Origin: an uncultured Jannaschia sp.
GTDB lineage: Bacteria; Pseudomonadota; Alphaproteobacteria; Rhodobacterales; Rhodobacteraceae
Length of the DNA stretch: 64,000 nt
Direction of reading: 5' to 3'
Assembly (NCBI RefSeq): GCF_947494025.1
Contig: NZ_CANLTQ010000005.1
Coordinates: 124,001 to 188,000 of the forward strand
The notes beneath the pieces are model-generated. The model was not told the origin of the DNA and did not search any database. It saw only the letters and a list, made by a program, of their open reading frames with translations. Made by a program: the position numbers and the translations under genes. Shown here piece after piece: positions 37,885 through 47,269 of this stretch (position 1 is its first letter; every line of letters starts with the position of its first letter).

Positions 37885-38901
37885 TTGAGCTTCCGGGCGC
37901 GGCTCGACGCGGAGGCCCGCGCGGCGGGCTTCGTCGCGAGCGGGGTCTGCCGGCCCGACGCGATCCCGGATGCGGGCGTGCGGCTGCGCCAGTACCTCCG
38001 GGACGGACACCACGGCACGATGTCGTGGATGGGCGAGCGCGTCGCCTGGCGCGGCGATCCGGCGTCGCTCTGGCCCGAGGCGCGCTCCGTGGTGATGCTC
38101 GCCCATTCCTACGCGCCCGAACACGACCCGCTGGACGACCTCGACCGCGCGGAGGACGGCGCGGTCAGCGTCTACGCGCAGGGGCGGGATTACCACGACG
38201 TGGTCAAGAAGGCGCTGAAGCGCGTGGCCCGCTGGATCGTGGCCGAGGCCGGGGCGGAGGTGAAGGTCTTCGTCGACACGGCGCCGGTCATGGAAAAGCC
38301 GCTCGCGCAGGCTGCCGGGATCGGCTGGCAGGGCAAGCACACCAACGTGCTGGGGCGGGCGTTCGGCAACTGGGTGTTCCTGGGCGCGATCTTCACGACG
38401 CTGGATCTGGCCCCCGACGCGGCGGAGGCGGAGCATTGCGGCTCCTGCACGCGGTGCCTCGACATTTGTCCGACCGACGCCTTTCCCGCGCCGTTCCGGC
38501 TCGATGCGCGGCGCTGCATCTCCTACCTCACGATCGAGCATGCGGGGCCGGTGGACGAAGAGTTCCGCCCGGCGCTCGGCAACCGGATCTATGGCTGCGA
38601 CGACTGCCTCGCGATCTGCCCGTGGAACAAGTTCGCGGCCCGGGCCTCCGACCTGCGCTATCACGGGCCGCACCGCGCGCCGCCGCTGGCGGAACTCGCC
38701 GCGCTGGACGATGCGGAGTTCCGGGCGCGGTTCTCCGGCTCGCCGATCAAGCGGATCGGGCGGAACCGGATGGTGCGGAACGTCTGCTACGCGATCGGCA
38801 ATTCCGGCGCCCCGCGTCTGAAGCCTGCGGCGCAGGCGCTCTGCGAGGATGCCGACCCGGTCGTGGCGGAGGCCGCCCGCTGGGCGGCGGCGCGGCTGTG
38901 A
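37885..38901 (+). CDS. queG: Epoxyqueuosine reductase, TTG start
   Basis: Cobalamin- and iron-sulfur-dependent enzyme of 338 residues performing the last step of queuosine synthesis in tRNA. Motifs: [20 protein letters not shown] with the catalytic Asp and the GWQGKHTN segment, two 4Fe-4S ferredoxin clusters ([16 protein letters not shown] and [14 protein letters not shown]), and a C-terminal HEAT-like repeat part. The start is TTG 37885 giving [15 protein letters not shown]; no ATG is available before conserved sequence begins. Overlaps the next gene by 4 bp (GTGA). Confidence 0.96.
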   Translation: MSFRARLDAEARAAGFVASGVCRPDAIPDAGVRLRQYLRDGHHGTMSWMGERVAWRGDPASLWPEARSVVMLAHSYAPEHDPLDDLDRAEDGAVSVYAQGRDYHDVVKKALKRVARWIVAEAGAEVKVFVDTAPVMEKPLAQAAGIGWQGKHTNVLGRAFGNWVFLGAIFTTLDLAPDAAEAEHCGSCTRCLDICPTDAFPAPFRLDARRCISYLTIEHAGPVDEEFRPALGNRIYGCDDCLAICPWNKFAARASDLRYHGPHRAPPLAELAALDDAEFRARFSGSPIKRIGRNRMVRNVCYAIGNSGAPRLKPAAQALCEDADPVVAEAARWAAARL

Positions 38902-39761
38902 GCGTGCTCCTGAGCTTCGGGCACGGCTATTCGGCCCGGTCGCTGGCCCCGTCGCTCCTCGCGGAGGGGTGGGAGGTGATCGGGACGACCCGGTCGGAGG
39001 AGAAGGCGCACGCCTTGCGCGCGGAGGGCGTGACGCCCGCGATCTTCGGCGCGGACCTATCGGCGGAGATCGCGCGCGCGACGCATGTCCTCGTCTCGGC
39101 CGGGCCGGGGGAGGACGGCGATCCGGTGCTGAACGCCTATCGCGACGCGCTGGCCCCCCATATCGGGCGTATGGCCTGGATCGGATACCTTTCGACCACG
39201 GGCGTCTACGGGGACCACGACGGCGGCTGGGTGGACGAGACGACACCGCTCGCCCCCACGACGCGACGCGGGCGCTGGCGGGTGGCGGCGGAGGCGGCGT
39301 GGCAGGGATTCGCCGCCGAGACGGGGGCGGCGCTGCACATCTTCCGGCTCGCGGGCATCTACGGGCCGGGCCGGGGGCCCTTCGCGAAGGTGCGGGCCGG
39401 AACGGCGCGGCGGATCGTGAAGCCGGGCCAGGTCTTCAGCCGCATCCATGTCGAGGACATCGCGGGGGTGCTGCGTGCCTCGATCGCGCGTCCCCGGGCG
39501 GGCGCGGTCTACAACCTCTGCGACGACGACCCGGCGCCGCCGCAGGACGTGATCGGTCACGCGGCCGACCTGCTCGACCTGCCGCCGCCGCCCGAGGTCG
39601 TGTTCGGGGAGGCCGAAATGACGCCGATGGCGCGCAGCTTCTACGCCGAGTCGAAGCGGGTCCGGAACGACCGGATCAAGGACGAGCTCGGCGTGCGGCT
39701 GCGCTTCCCGGACTACCGGGCCGGGCTGGCGGATCTGTTGCGGCGCGAGCGCGATTTCTGA
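38898..39761 (+). CDS. NAD(P)-dependent epimerase/dehydratase-like protein (YeeZ-like), GTG start
   Basis: Extended-SDR-like protein of 287 residues. Instead of GxxGxxG it begins [20 protein letters not shown], the modified nucleotide-binding motif of the YeeZ-like group. [20 protein letters not shown] holds the Ser/Tyr region, followed by [13 protein letters not shown] and [13 protein letters not shown] 38898 overlaps the queG stop (GTGA), so translation is coupled. The role is unknown; members of this group often neighbour cell-envelope or tRNA-modification genes. Confidence 0.9.
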   Translation: MSVLLSFGHGYSARSLAPSLLAEGWEVIGTTRSEEKAHALRAEGVTPAIFGADLSAEIARATHVLVSAGPGEDGDPVLNAYRDALAPHIGRMAWIGYLSTTGVYGDHDGGWVDETTPLAPTTRRGRWRVAAEAAWQGFAAETGAALHIFRLAGIYGPGRGPFAKVRAGTARRIVKPGQVFSRIHVEDIAGVLRASIARPRAGAVYNLCDDDPAPPQDVIGHAADLLDLPPPPEVVFGEAEMTPMARSFYAESKRVRNDRIKDELGVRLRFPDYRAGLADLLRRERDF

Positions 39762-39846
39762 GATTGGCAAGAACCGCGTTCCCGGATGGGCGGAAACGCG
39801 CTAGAAGGCGCTCGGGACAGTGCAACGACAAGAGTGCAGACAGGCC

Positions 39847-40350
39847 ATGAAGAACATTACCCGCCGGGGCGCGCTCGCCCTCGGCGCCGGTGCAGCCGCG
39901 ATGCTCGCGGGGTGCGGTGGCAAGTTCATGACGTATGACGGCCCGGCGGTCACGCGGGTCATCATCCACAAGTCGGGCCGGCAGATGTACCTGCTGAACG
40001 GGCAGACGGCGCTGAAGGCCTGTCCGGTCCAGCTCGGCTTCACGGCGCACGGCCCGAAGCGGTTCGAGGGCGATGGCCGCACGCCGGAGGGGCGTTACTT
40101 CATCGATCGTCGCAACCCGAACTCCGCCTTCTACCTGTCGATCGGGATCGACTATCCCAACGCCTTCGACCGGGCCTATGCCGAAAGCCTCGGAAAGCGG
40201 CCGGGCGGCGACATCTTCATCCACGGCTGGGGCGAGAAGAAGCGCGGCAGCAGGGACTGGACCGCCGGCTGCGTCGCGGTGACGAACAAGGAGATGCGTC
40301 ACGTCTACGCGATGGTGCGGAACGGGACGCCGGTCGACATCTACGCCTGA
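39847..40350 (+). CDS. L,D-transpeptidase family lipoprotein (YkuD domain)
   Basis: Periplasmic YkuD-domain enzyme of 167 residues. A lipoprotein signal with lipobox L-A-G-C (residues about 20-23, preceded by RRGALALGAGAAAM) suggests membrane anchoring. The catalytic motif is conserved: HGWGEKKRGSRDWTAGCVAV, with His and nucleophile Cys. DGRTPEGRYFIDRRNPNSAF is typical of the family. It may make 3-3 peptidoglycan crosslinks or attach proteins to the wall. The second L,D-transpeptidase at 41195 is a different subtype, with a Tat-like signal. Confidence 0.93.
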   Translation: MKNITRRGALALGAGAAAMLAGCGGKFMTYDGPAVTRVIIHKSGRQMYLLNGQTALKACPVQLGFTAHGPKRFEGDGRTPEGRYFIDRRNPNSAFYLSIGIDYPNAFDRAYAESLGKRPGGDIFIHGWGEKKRGSRDWTAGCVAVTNKEMRHVYAMVRNGTPVDIYA

Positions 40351-40483
40351 GACAGGGACGGGAGCGACCCCCGGCCAAAGTTTCGAAGGTTTCCCATGCG
40401 GGCGCGGCAGAAAGTATCGTGCCGCGCCCGATCTTGCCGTCGAACGATTACGGACGGGTCCAGCGCACCGGACCGCGGGCCCG

Positions 40484-40999
40484 TCAGGTGCCGACGTTGA
40501 GCGTGTACCAGATCTTGCCGTTGGGCTCCTGGAAGAAGGCAAAGCCCATGCGGCGCGCCTCCGGATCCAGCAGGACGCGGCGGGGTCCCGGCTCCTCCAG
40601 CCAGGCGGCGACGGTCTCGAGCTCGGTCTCGTAGGTCTCCGAGATCGCCTCCCCGAGCAGGCGGCCGTCGAAGCCGACCCGCTGCGCCCGGTCGATGGGG
40701 GAAGATCCGTCGGAGCCGAAGTGCCAGGGGCGGTTCTGCAACGACATGTCGCGCGAATGGGTCTCCGCCGCGGCCGAAAGCGTCGAGTCGAGGGTCAGCG
40801 GCGCGACGTCCGCCCCCGCGCGCAGCGCGTTCACCGCGTCGAGCGCGCGAAACGGGATGCGTCGTTTGTCGGCGCCGGAGATGCGGTAGACCGGCGGCAG
40901 CGGTCGCCCGTCGGGCCCGATCGCAGGCGCCGGCGGCGGCGTCGAACAGGCGGCCAGGGCGGTCGATCCGAGGAGGACCAGGGCGGTGCGTCGGTTCAT
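40484..40999 (-). CDS. CAP/SCP-domain lipoprotein
   Basis: Secreted protein of 171 residues with a lipobox L-A-A-C (MNRRTALVLLGSTALAAC). The CAP (cysteine-rich secretory/SCP-like) domain follows: AVNALRAGADVAPLTLDSTL, SAAAETHSRDMSLQNRPWHF with the conserved His, GEAISETYETELETVAAWLE, and LLDPEARRMGFAFFQEPNGK at the end. These domains are found widely with unclear enzymology. It is opposite in orientation to both L,D-transpeptidases that flank it. Confidence 0.93.
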   Translation of the reverse strand: MNRRTALVLLGSTALAACSTPPPAPAIGPDGRPLPPVYRISGADKRRIPFRALDAVNALRAGADVAPLTLDSTLSAAAETHSRDMSLQNRPWHFGSDGSSPIDRAQRVGFDGRLLGEAISETYETELETVAAWLEEPGPRRVLLDPEARRMGFAFFQEPNGKIWYTLNVGT

Positions 41000-41194
41000 C
41001 TGAATCCTCCGGCGATATCAGGCACTCGTTTCGCGAGTATAGCGGAGCGGTTCGCGGTGCAAATGCCTAGACGCTTTGGCGGCGGCGGGGTCGCGCGTGG
41101 CCGCGCGTTTGATTTGCCGGCCCGTCCCCCTATTCTGGGATTGGACACCTCTCGGGCGACGCCCCGCAACCTTCCGACGTCAGGAGTATCAGCC

Positions 41195-41782
41195 ATGCGC
41201 CAATTCGACCGCCGTGCGTTCCTCGCGACCGGTGCCGCCGCCGCGACCTCCCTCGCAATCCCCGCCCGCGCCCAGTCCGTGCCCGACACCGTGCAGATGG
41301 AGGAGCCGATCGGCGCCAGCACGATGCGCAACACGGCGAGCTTCCGGACCGTCGACTGGCGCGACCATTTCAGCAACCTCCGCAAGGGCGCCATCCTCGT
41401 CGATATCGACAGCCGGGCGCTGCACATGTGGGAGGAATCGGGGACCTATCACCTGTATCCGTCCTCCGTTCCGCAATCGGAGGAGATGACCCGCAAGGGG
41501 CGGACCCGCGTGGTGCGCAAGGTCGAGGGACCGACCTGGCGACCGACGCCCAACATGCGCCGCCGCAACCCCGAATGGCCCGCCGTGGTGCCCCCGGGGC
41601 CGGAGAATCCGCTGGGCACGCATGCGCTCTATCTCGGCTGGACCTATTACCGGATTCACGGCACGCACGACAACCGCAAGATCGGGCGGCGCTCCTCCTC
41701 GGGATGCATCGGGCTCTACAATGCCCATATCGCGCAGGTTTTCGCGATGACGGACGTGGGAACCCAAGTGTTGCTTATTTGA
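41195..41782 (+). CDS. L,D-transpeptidase (YkuD domain) with Tat-type signal
   Basis: Exported L,D-transpeptidase of 195 residues. The N-terminus MRQFDRRAFLATGAAAATSL carries a twin-arginine motif (DRRAFLA). The YkuD domain spans about 60-195 with SRALHMWEESGTYHLYPSS, NPLGTHALYLGWTYYRIHGT, and RRSSSGCIGLYNAHI holding the catalytic Cys. CAGGAG precedes the ATG. The resemblance to ErfK/YbiS enzymes indicates a role in peptidoglycan crosslinking or protein attachment. Confidence 0.94.
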   Translation: MRQFDRRAFLATGAAAATSLAIPARAQSVPDTVQMEEPIGASTMRNTASFRTVDWRDHFSNLRKGAILVDIDSRALHMWEESGTYHLYPSSVPQSEEMTRKGRTRVVRKVEGPTWRPTPNMRRRNPEWPAVVPPGPENPLGTHALYLGWTYYRIHGTHDNRKIGRRSSSGCIGLYNAHIAQVFAMTDVGTQVLLI

Positions 41783-41935
41783 CGAGGTGCGGGCGAAAGC
41801 GCGGGGCGCCGTCCTCGGCTTCGTTGCAAGCGCTTGGTCCGACTGTTTATCGAAAGTCACGAGGTACAGTCTTGGGTGCCATATGGTGTGGCAACTGTCG
41901 CCTCACCGATGGCGTATCTTGGAGGATAATGACCT

Positions 41936-42124
41936 ATGAAGAAAATCGCACTCGCCGCCGTTCTCGCGGCCACCGCCGGTACCGCGTTCGCGGGCAACAT
42001 CGCGCCGGCTCCGGTCGAGCCCGAGCCCGTCGTGATTGTCGAGGACACCTCGTCCTCCTCGACCGGCATCATCGTTCCGATCCTCGCGCTGATCCTGCTC
42101 GCCGCGGCTGCCGCGTCGGACTGA
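41936..42124 (+). CDS. Small secreted/membrane protein (62 aa), unknown function
   Basis: Sixty-two residues: a signal peptide (MKKIALAAVLAATAGTAFAG), a short Pro/Glu/Val-rich stretch (IAPAPVEPEPVVIVED), four Ser and a Thr, then a hydrophobic helix (GIIVPILALILLAAAAASD) reaching the C-terminus. AGGATAATGACC lies just before the ATG. A perfect intrinsic terminator follows 22 bp after the stop, so it is a single-gene transcript. Proteins with this layout recur in Rhodobacteraceae without a known role. Codon use and length suggest a real gene; it does not match a family I can name. Confidence 0.75.
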   Translation: MKKIALAAVLAATAGTAFAGNIAPAPVEPEPVVIVEDTSSSSTGIIVPILALILLAAAAASD

Positions 42125-42146
42125 TCCGATCGGGATCGAGGGTAGG

Positions 42147-42172
42147 AAGGGCGTCCTCGGGACGCCCTTTTT
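42147..42172 (+). terminator. Rho-independent terminator
   Basis: AAGGGCGTCC (42147-42156) pairs perfectly with GGACGCCCTT (42160-42169) through a 3-nt loop, followed by T residues to 42172. It ends the transcript of the 62-residue protein. Confidence 0.93.
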
Positions 42173-42214
42173 CGTTTCGCGGGGGTCTTTCCGCGGGCGA
42201 GGGACGAAACGTCC

Positions 42215-42230
42215 TTAACGCTCCGTTTAC
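42215..42230 (+). promoter_or_regulatory. CtrA-like box upstream of radC
   Basis: TTAA, seven bases, then TTTAC matches the alphaproteobacterial CtrA consensus TTAA-N7-TTAAC at eight of nine positions. It lies 44 bp before the radC start and 45 bp after the preceding terminator. The neighbourhood contains the cell-cycle methyltransferase ccrM, which makes cell-cycle control plausible but unproven. Confidence 0.35.
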
Positions 42231-42273
42231 CCTGATGGCCTAGCTCCCGCCGCATGACCGGACGGAGACGGAC

Positions 42274-43272
42274 ATGAAGCGGCAGCGATCCACCGATCCC
42301 CTGAGCCTTGCGGGTATCGCCAACTACGCGCGCTGGCTGACCCGCCAGCCGCAGGCGTCGAGGCCGGCTCCGGCGGTCAACGAGCGGCTTCTGCCACCGC
42401 CGGCGAAGCCGCGGGAGCGGCGAACGGGGTTTGCGGAGGATGCCGAGCAGGGCCTGAAGGACCTCGAGGCGCGCTCGATCCCGATCGATGTCCGGCCCGA
42501 GCTGCCCCCCGTTTCCACGCCCGGCTACTACCCGAACCGGAAGCTTTCGACCGAGGAGAGCGCCGGCGGCGGCCTCGTGACGCAGCCGGACGGCTCCCGC
42601 AGGCCGCATTACTGGGGGCACCGCGAGCGTCTGCGGACCCGGTTCCTCGCCGGCGGCCACAAGGCGATGCCGGAATACGAACTGTTGGAGCTGCTCCTGT
42701 TCAACGCGATCGAGCGGATCGACGTGAAGCCGCTCGCCAAGCGCCTTCTGGCGGCCTTCGGCGACCTGAACGGGGTCATCGTCGCGACCGAGCCGCAGAT
42801 CCTCCGCATCGAGGGGGCCACGTCGAAGGTCTTCTACCAGCTTCGCCTCGCGGAGGCCTTCGCGCACCGGATGGGGCAGGCGAAGGTGCTCAACCGCCAC
42901 GTCCTGTCCTCCTGGTCGGACGTGATCTCCTATTGCCGCACCACGATGGCGCATCTGAAGACGGAGCAGTTCCGCATCCTGTTCCTGGACCGGAAGAACA
43001 CCGTGATCGCCGACGAGGAGCAGGCCTCCGGCACCGTGGACCACGTTCCCGTCTATCCGCGCGAGGTGGCGCGACGGGCGCTGGAACTGAGCGCGAGCGC
43101 CCTGATCCTCATCCACAACCATCCCTCGGGCGATCCGACGCCGAGCGAGGAGGATATCGAGATGACGGGGCGCATCATGGCGGCCTGCGGCGCGCTCGAC
43201 ATCGTCGTGCACGACCATATGATCATCGGCAAGAACACCGAGACGTCGTTCCGTTCCGCCGGGCTGATCTGA
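42274..43272 (+). CDS. radC: RadC family JAB/MPN-domain protein with long N-terminal extension
   Basis: RadC-type protein of 332 residues, longer than the typical about 225. Residues 1-110 form a Pro/Arg-rich region without motifs. The UPF0758 helix-hairpin-helix part (ELLELLLFNAIERIDVKPLA) and the MPN/JAMM metal site follow: His281 in HNHPSGDPTPSEED. Despite the name, RadC's role in DNA repair is not established. GGAG lies 8 nt upstream of ATG 42274. Confidence 0.95.
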   Translation: MKRQRSTDPLSLAGIANYARWLTRQPQASRPAPAVNERLLPPPAKPRERRTGFAEDAEQGLKDLEARSIPIDVRPELPPVSTPGYYPNRKLSTEESAGGGLVTQPDGSRRPHYWGHRERLRTRFLAGGHKAMPEYELLELLLFNAIERIDVKPLAKRLLAAFGDLNGVIVATEPQILRIEGATSKVFYQLRLAEAFAHRMGQAKVLNRHVLSSWSDVISYCRTTMAHLKTEQFRILFLDRKNTVIADEEQASGTVDHVPVYPREVARRALELSASALILIHNHPSGDPTPSEEDIEMTGRIMAACGALDIVVHDHMIIGKNTETSFRSAGLI

Positions 43273-43285
43273 TTCAGGGAAAAGA

Positions 43286-43318
43286 AACCCCTGAACCCGA
43301 CAGGCGGGAACAGGGGTT
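43286..43318 (-). terminator. Terminator downstream of ccrM, shared with convergent radC
   Basis: AACCCCTG-aa-CCCG pairs with CGGG-aa-CAGGGGTT around a 5-nt loop. On the minus strand the stem is followed by TTCTTTTCC, giving a U-rich tail for the ccrM transcript. In the radC direction there is no T-tract. Confidence 0.8.
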
Positions 43319-43374
43319 CAAGTCGCGCCCGCCGGACATTGGACAGCGGGCGCAGGCGGTAACTCGTGTCGTCC

Positions 43375-44592
<1,218 letters not shown>

Positions 44593-45216
44593 TCACGCCT
44601 CGACGCACAACATCTTGCGGATCGGCGCGAAGGTTCTCCGATGATGTTGTGTCACCCCATGCTGCAATAATCCTGCGCGGTGTGTCGCCGTGCCGTAGCC
44701 GGCATTCGACTCCCAGCCGTAGCCGGGAAATTGTTGCGCCAGCGCCACCATGCCTTGATCCCGCCGCGATTTCGCGAGGACCGACGCTGCCGCAACGGAA
44801 AGGGAGCGGGCGTCGCCGCCAACGATCAGGTCGTGCGCGCAGGCCACCCAGCCGGGCTTGTCGTTGCCGTCGATCAGGATATGGCAGGGCGGCGCGGGCA
44901 AGGCCGCGACCGCGCGGCGCATGGCGAGATGAGTGGCCTGACGGATATTCAGGATGTCGATCTCCTCCACGCTGGCCTCGCCGAAGCCGATCTCGCAGCA
45001 GGCCGCGAGGAAGGGAACGAGCGCCTCCCGCCGCGCCGCGCTCAGCTTCTTGCTGTCGTCGAGCCCGTCGGGCGCCGGTCCGATCAGATGCACGGCGCAG
45101 GCGACGACGGGCCCGGCCCAGGGACCGCGGCCGACCTCGTCCAGCCCGACGACGATGCGGGCGCCGCGCCGGCGGGCGTCGTGTTCGTAGTCGAGATTTG
45201 GGGGCAGGGTCGGCAT
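44593..45216 (-). CDS. rnhB: Ribonuclease HII
   Basis: Enzyme of 207 residues that removes RNA from RNA-DNA hybrids and single ribonucleotides from DNA. The catalytic motif VGLDEVGRGPWAGPVVACAV (Asp-Glu pair) is near residues 23-42, followed by DDSKKLSAARR, HILIDGNDKPG with the third acidic residue, and SLSVAAASVLAKSRRD with the fourth. ATG 45216 gives the usual short N-terminus (MPTLPPNLDYE). It is upstream of ccrM by 111 bp and probably shares its transcript. Confidence 0.96.
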   Translation of the reverse strand: MPTLPPNLDYEHDARRRGARIVVGLDEVGRGPWAGPVVACAVHLIGPAPDGLDDSKKLSAARREALVPFLAACCEIGFGEASVEEIDILNIRQATHLAMRRAVAALPAPPCHILIDGNDKPGWVACAHDLIVGGDARSLSVAAASVLAKSRRDQGMVALAQQFPGYGWESNAGYGTATHRAGLLQHGVTQHHRRTFAPIRKMLCVEA

Positions 45217-45265
45217 CGGCCGGACCCTGCCCCCCTCCCGGCGTGGCGTCAACGCGGGGGGAGCG

Positions 45266-45811
45266 TCAACGCCGTGCGGTGCGGGGAGTCCAGCCCTCGG
45301 CCTCGAGGCAGCGTGCCGCGTAGAGCGCCTTGGGGTTCGTTTCGGTGCCGATGCGGCGGAGGCATCGCGGCGGCAGAAGGCCCGGCCGGGCCACGGCGTT
45401 CCGCATGCAGGCAGCCTCGTAGCCCGCAACGGGGCCGTCCGGGACGCGGGCCGCGTCGTGGCATTGCTCCGGCAGGATGCGCGTTTCGCGGGGCGCGGGC
45501 ATCGTGTCGTAGGGAAAAGGCGGATCCCATGGCGGCAACCTGTCCTCCTCGATGCGCGCGACGGGGCGGGGGCTCCGGTTCGGGGCGGTCGGCGCGGCCC
45601 GGCCGAGCACGACTTCGGCGGGCCGGGACCGGGCGACCGGTACGTCCGGGGCCGTCCCGTCGCGGTTCCGCTCAATGATCTCGCTCAGTGCGTAGAGCGC
45701 GACGAGCCCGCCGATCACCCGCAGCGCGTCCTTCCTGTCGGCCTGCGCGGGCGCAGCGAAGGACAGGGCCAGCGCCAGCGCGACGATGGCGGCGATCGGG
45801 CAGCGGAACAT
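45266..45811 (-). CDS. Secreted protein of unknown function
   Basis: Exported protein of 181 residues: signal peptide MFRCPIAAIVALALALSFAAPAQA, then a hydrophobic DALRVIGGLVALYALSEIIE, a low-complexity Pro/Arg region, and a C-terminal part with four Cys (EQCHDAARV, AACMRNAVA, PRCLRRIG, AARCLEAEGW) likely paired as disulfides. GGAG lies 8 nt before ATG 45811. I do not recognise the family. It lies 49 bp upstream of rnhB, same strand, and may be in its operon. Confidence 0.8.
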   Translation of the reverse strand: MFRCPIAAIVALALALSFAAPAQADRKDALRVIGGLVALYALSEIIERNRDGTAPDVPVARSRPAEVVLGRAAPTAPNRSPRPVARIEEDRLPPWDPPFPYDTMPAPRETRILPEQCHDAARVPDGPVAGYEAACMRNAVARPGLLPPRCLRRIGTETNPKALYAARCLEAEGWTPRTARR

Positions 45812-45882
45812 GGCGCGTCTCCTCGCGGTCGGAATATGGAACGGGGCAACGGCCTCCTCGCCGTCAGGGGGCCGGACGGGCA

Positions 45883-45900
45883 ATGACAGGGCGTTGTCAT
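45883..45900. repeat. Inverted repeat in a divergent intergenic region (possible operator)
   Basis: ATGACA-GGGCGT-TGTCAT, six-base arms, lies between the divergent genes starting at 45811 and 45956. It could bind a dimeric regulator; arms of this length also occur by chance. Confidence 0.3.
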
Positions 45901-45955
45901 GAAATAACCGACGGCTCCCATTGCCTGTCAGCGCCCGCTGACGCATCAAGATCGC

Positions 45956-46243
45956 ATGCGGATCGCGCTTCTTCCTCTGGCTCTTGTCGCCGCTCTGACG
46001 CTCGCCGATGCGGCGGGGGCGGCATGCTACGCCGATTACAAGGCCAAGAAGGACGATCCGCTCCGGCTGCATTACGGCGTGATCGAGGTCGGGGACGGCA
46101 ATTGCTCGGCCGGGGCCGCCGCCTCGGTGATCCGGGGCCGGCTCGGCGACGGCTGGCAGCTTCTGGAGGTCGAATCCGTCTTTGGCCCCGAAGGCCTGGA
46201 ACAAAGGAAGGGTCGTGCCGGCGAGTTCTTCCTCCGTTACTGA
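45956..46243 (+). CDS. Small secreted protein of unknown function (95 aa)
   Basis: Ninety-five residues with a signal peptide MRIALLPLALVAALTLADAAGA followed by a compact soluble domain: YADYKAKKDDPLRLHYGVIE, VIRGRLGDGWQLLEVESVF, GRAGEFFLRY. Two Cys (ACYAD and GNCSA) may form a disulfide. The last 29 bases overlap the next gene. Its presence in several Rhodobacteraceae genomes as a conserved hypothetical is my recollection, not checked. Confidence 0.82.
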   Translation: MRIALLPLALVAALTLADAAGAACYADYKAKKDDPLRLHYGVIEVGDGNCSAGAAASVIRGRLGDGWQLLEVESVFGPEGLEQRKGRAGEFFLRY

Positions 46244-46916
46244 AACCCGGGCCGTTTCGGCCAGGATCGTGGGCTTCGGCATCGCGGCCATCGTGGTGAT
46301 CCTCGCCGCGGCGGCCGTGTTCCTGTTCGCGACGTTGCCCGACGGCAACGCCTTCAACGCCCGGGTGGAGCGGCTCTTCATCGAATCCGACCTGACGCAG
46401 CGCGCGGAAATCCGGCTTCTGGAGGTGCTGGCCCAGTCCGGGACCGCGTTCAGCGACGTGCTGGCGAGCTACCGGGTCATCATCTTCGTCCTTCTCGTCT
46501 TCGCGACCGCGCTTCTCATCGCCTGCGTCGTGCTGCTGGTCGCGATCGTCACGCTGAACCGGCGGATGGGGGAGATCGAGCGGTCGGGCATCCAGGTCAC
46601 GTCATTGATCCTCGCGCGGGCGGAGAACGCGGTGATGCTGAACGACATCGAGCTGAAGCTGACCGACGCCGCGATGGAAACGCTGAGCGTTCTGGCCGAG
46701 GCCCGGCTCGACGGCGACATGCTGACCGGCGCGCAGATCGAATCGGTCATCACCGGCAAGCCCGAAGCGGATTGCGAGGAGGCGGCGGGCGCCACGCGGA
46801 TCAAGCGGCTGCGCGACGCGCTCGGCAACCAGATCGTGACGCAGCTCCTGATCCGCAACATCACGCGGCAGGGCTACGTTCTGGCACTCGATCCGAAGGT
46901 GATCCGGATGACGTGA
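46215..46916 (+). CDS. Membrane protein with two helices and a cytoplasmic domain, GTG start
   Basis: Protein of 233 residues from GTG 46215, chosen because AAGGAAGG lies just upstream; the frame also runs from ATG 46182. Two strong helices: about residues 16-40 (IVGFGIAAIVVILAAAAVFL) and 89-113 (VIIFVLLVFATALLIACVVL). A soluble region follows with a helical, charged segment (LNDIELKLTDAAMETLSVLA) and a C-terminal RIKRLRDALGNQIVTQLLIR. It overlaps the upstream secreted protein by 29 bp. No family recognised. Confidence 0.8.
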   Translation: MPASSSSVTETRAVSARIVGFGIAAIVVILAAAAVFLFATLPDGNAFNARVERLFIESDLTQRAEIRLLEVLAQSGTAFSDVLASYRVIIFVLLVFATALLIACVVLLVAIVTLNRRMGEIERSGIQVTSLILARAENAVMLNDIELKLTDAAMETLSVLAEARLDGDMLTGAQIESVITGKPEADCEEAAGATRIKRLRDALGNQIVTQLLIRNITRQGYVLALDPKVIRMT

Positions 46917-46933
46917 CGGGCTAGTGATCCGTC

Positions 46934-47269
46934 ATGCCCGATTATCCCCGAACCCCCGACGGCCGCTATTTCGTCGCCAAGGGCCGCCTCTGGCGGTGCA
47001 GCGATCCCTCCCTGTCCGAGCCCGACCGCAAGGCGGCGGTGCGCGCGCTGATGGACGCGCGCCGGGCGGTTCGCGACGCAGTCGACGAGGCGGAGACCCG
47101 CGCCGCCCGCGACCGCGTGCAGGCGGCGAAGGAACGGCTGGGCGAACGCGGACCGGTCTGGTGGGACGACGGCGCACCGGACCGAACGCGGCACGCGCCG
47201 TGGAACACGGATTACGCGGAATGGTGGGCATCGCTCGACACCGCGGCGCAGGGGCAGGGGCGGGAATGA
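46934..47269 (+). CDS. Conserved small protein, hypothetical (111 aa)
   Basis: Soluble protein of 111 residues. The N-terminus DYPRTPDGRYFVAKGRLWRC resembles a small beta domain seen in alphaproteobacterial hypotheticals; the middle is a charged helix (about residues 28-70) rich in Ala/Arg/Glu, and the end is Trp-rich (GPVWWDDGAPDR, YAEWWASL). It overlaps the Stealth-family gene by four bases (ATGA), so translation is coupled. Function unknown. Confidence 0.82.
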   Translation: MPDYPRTPDGRYFVAKGRLWRCSDPSLSEPDRKAAVRALMDARRAVRDAVDEAETRAARDRVQAAKERLGERGPVWWDDGAPDRTRHAPWNTDYAEWWASLDTAAQGQGRE

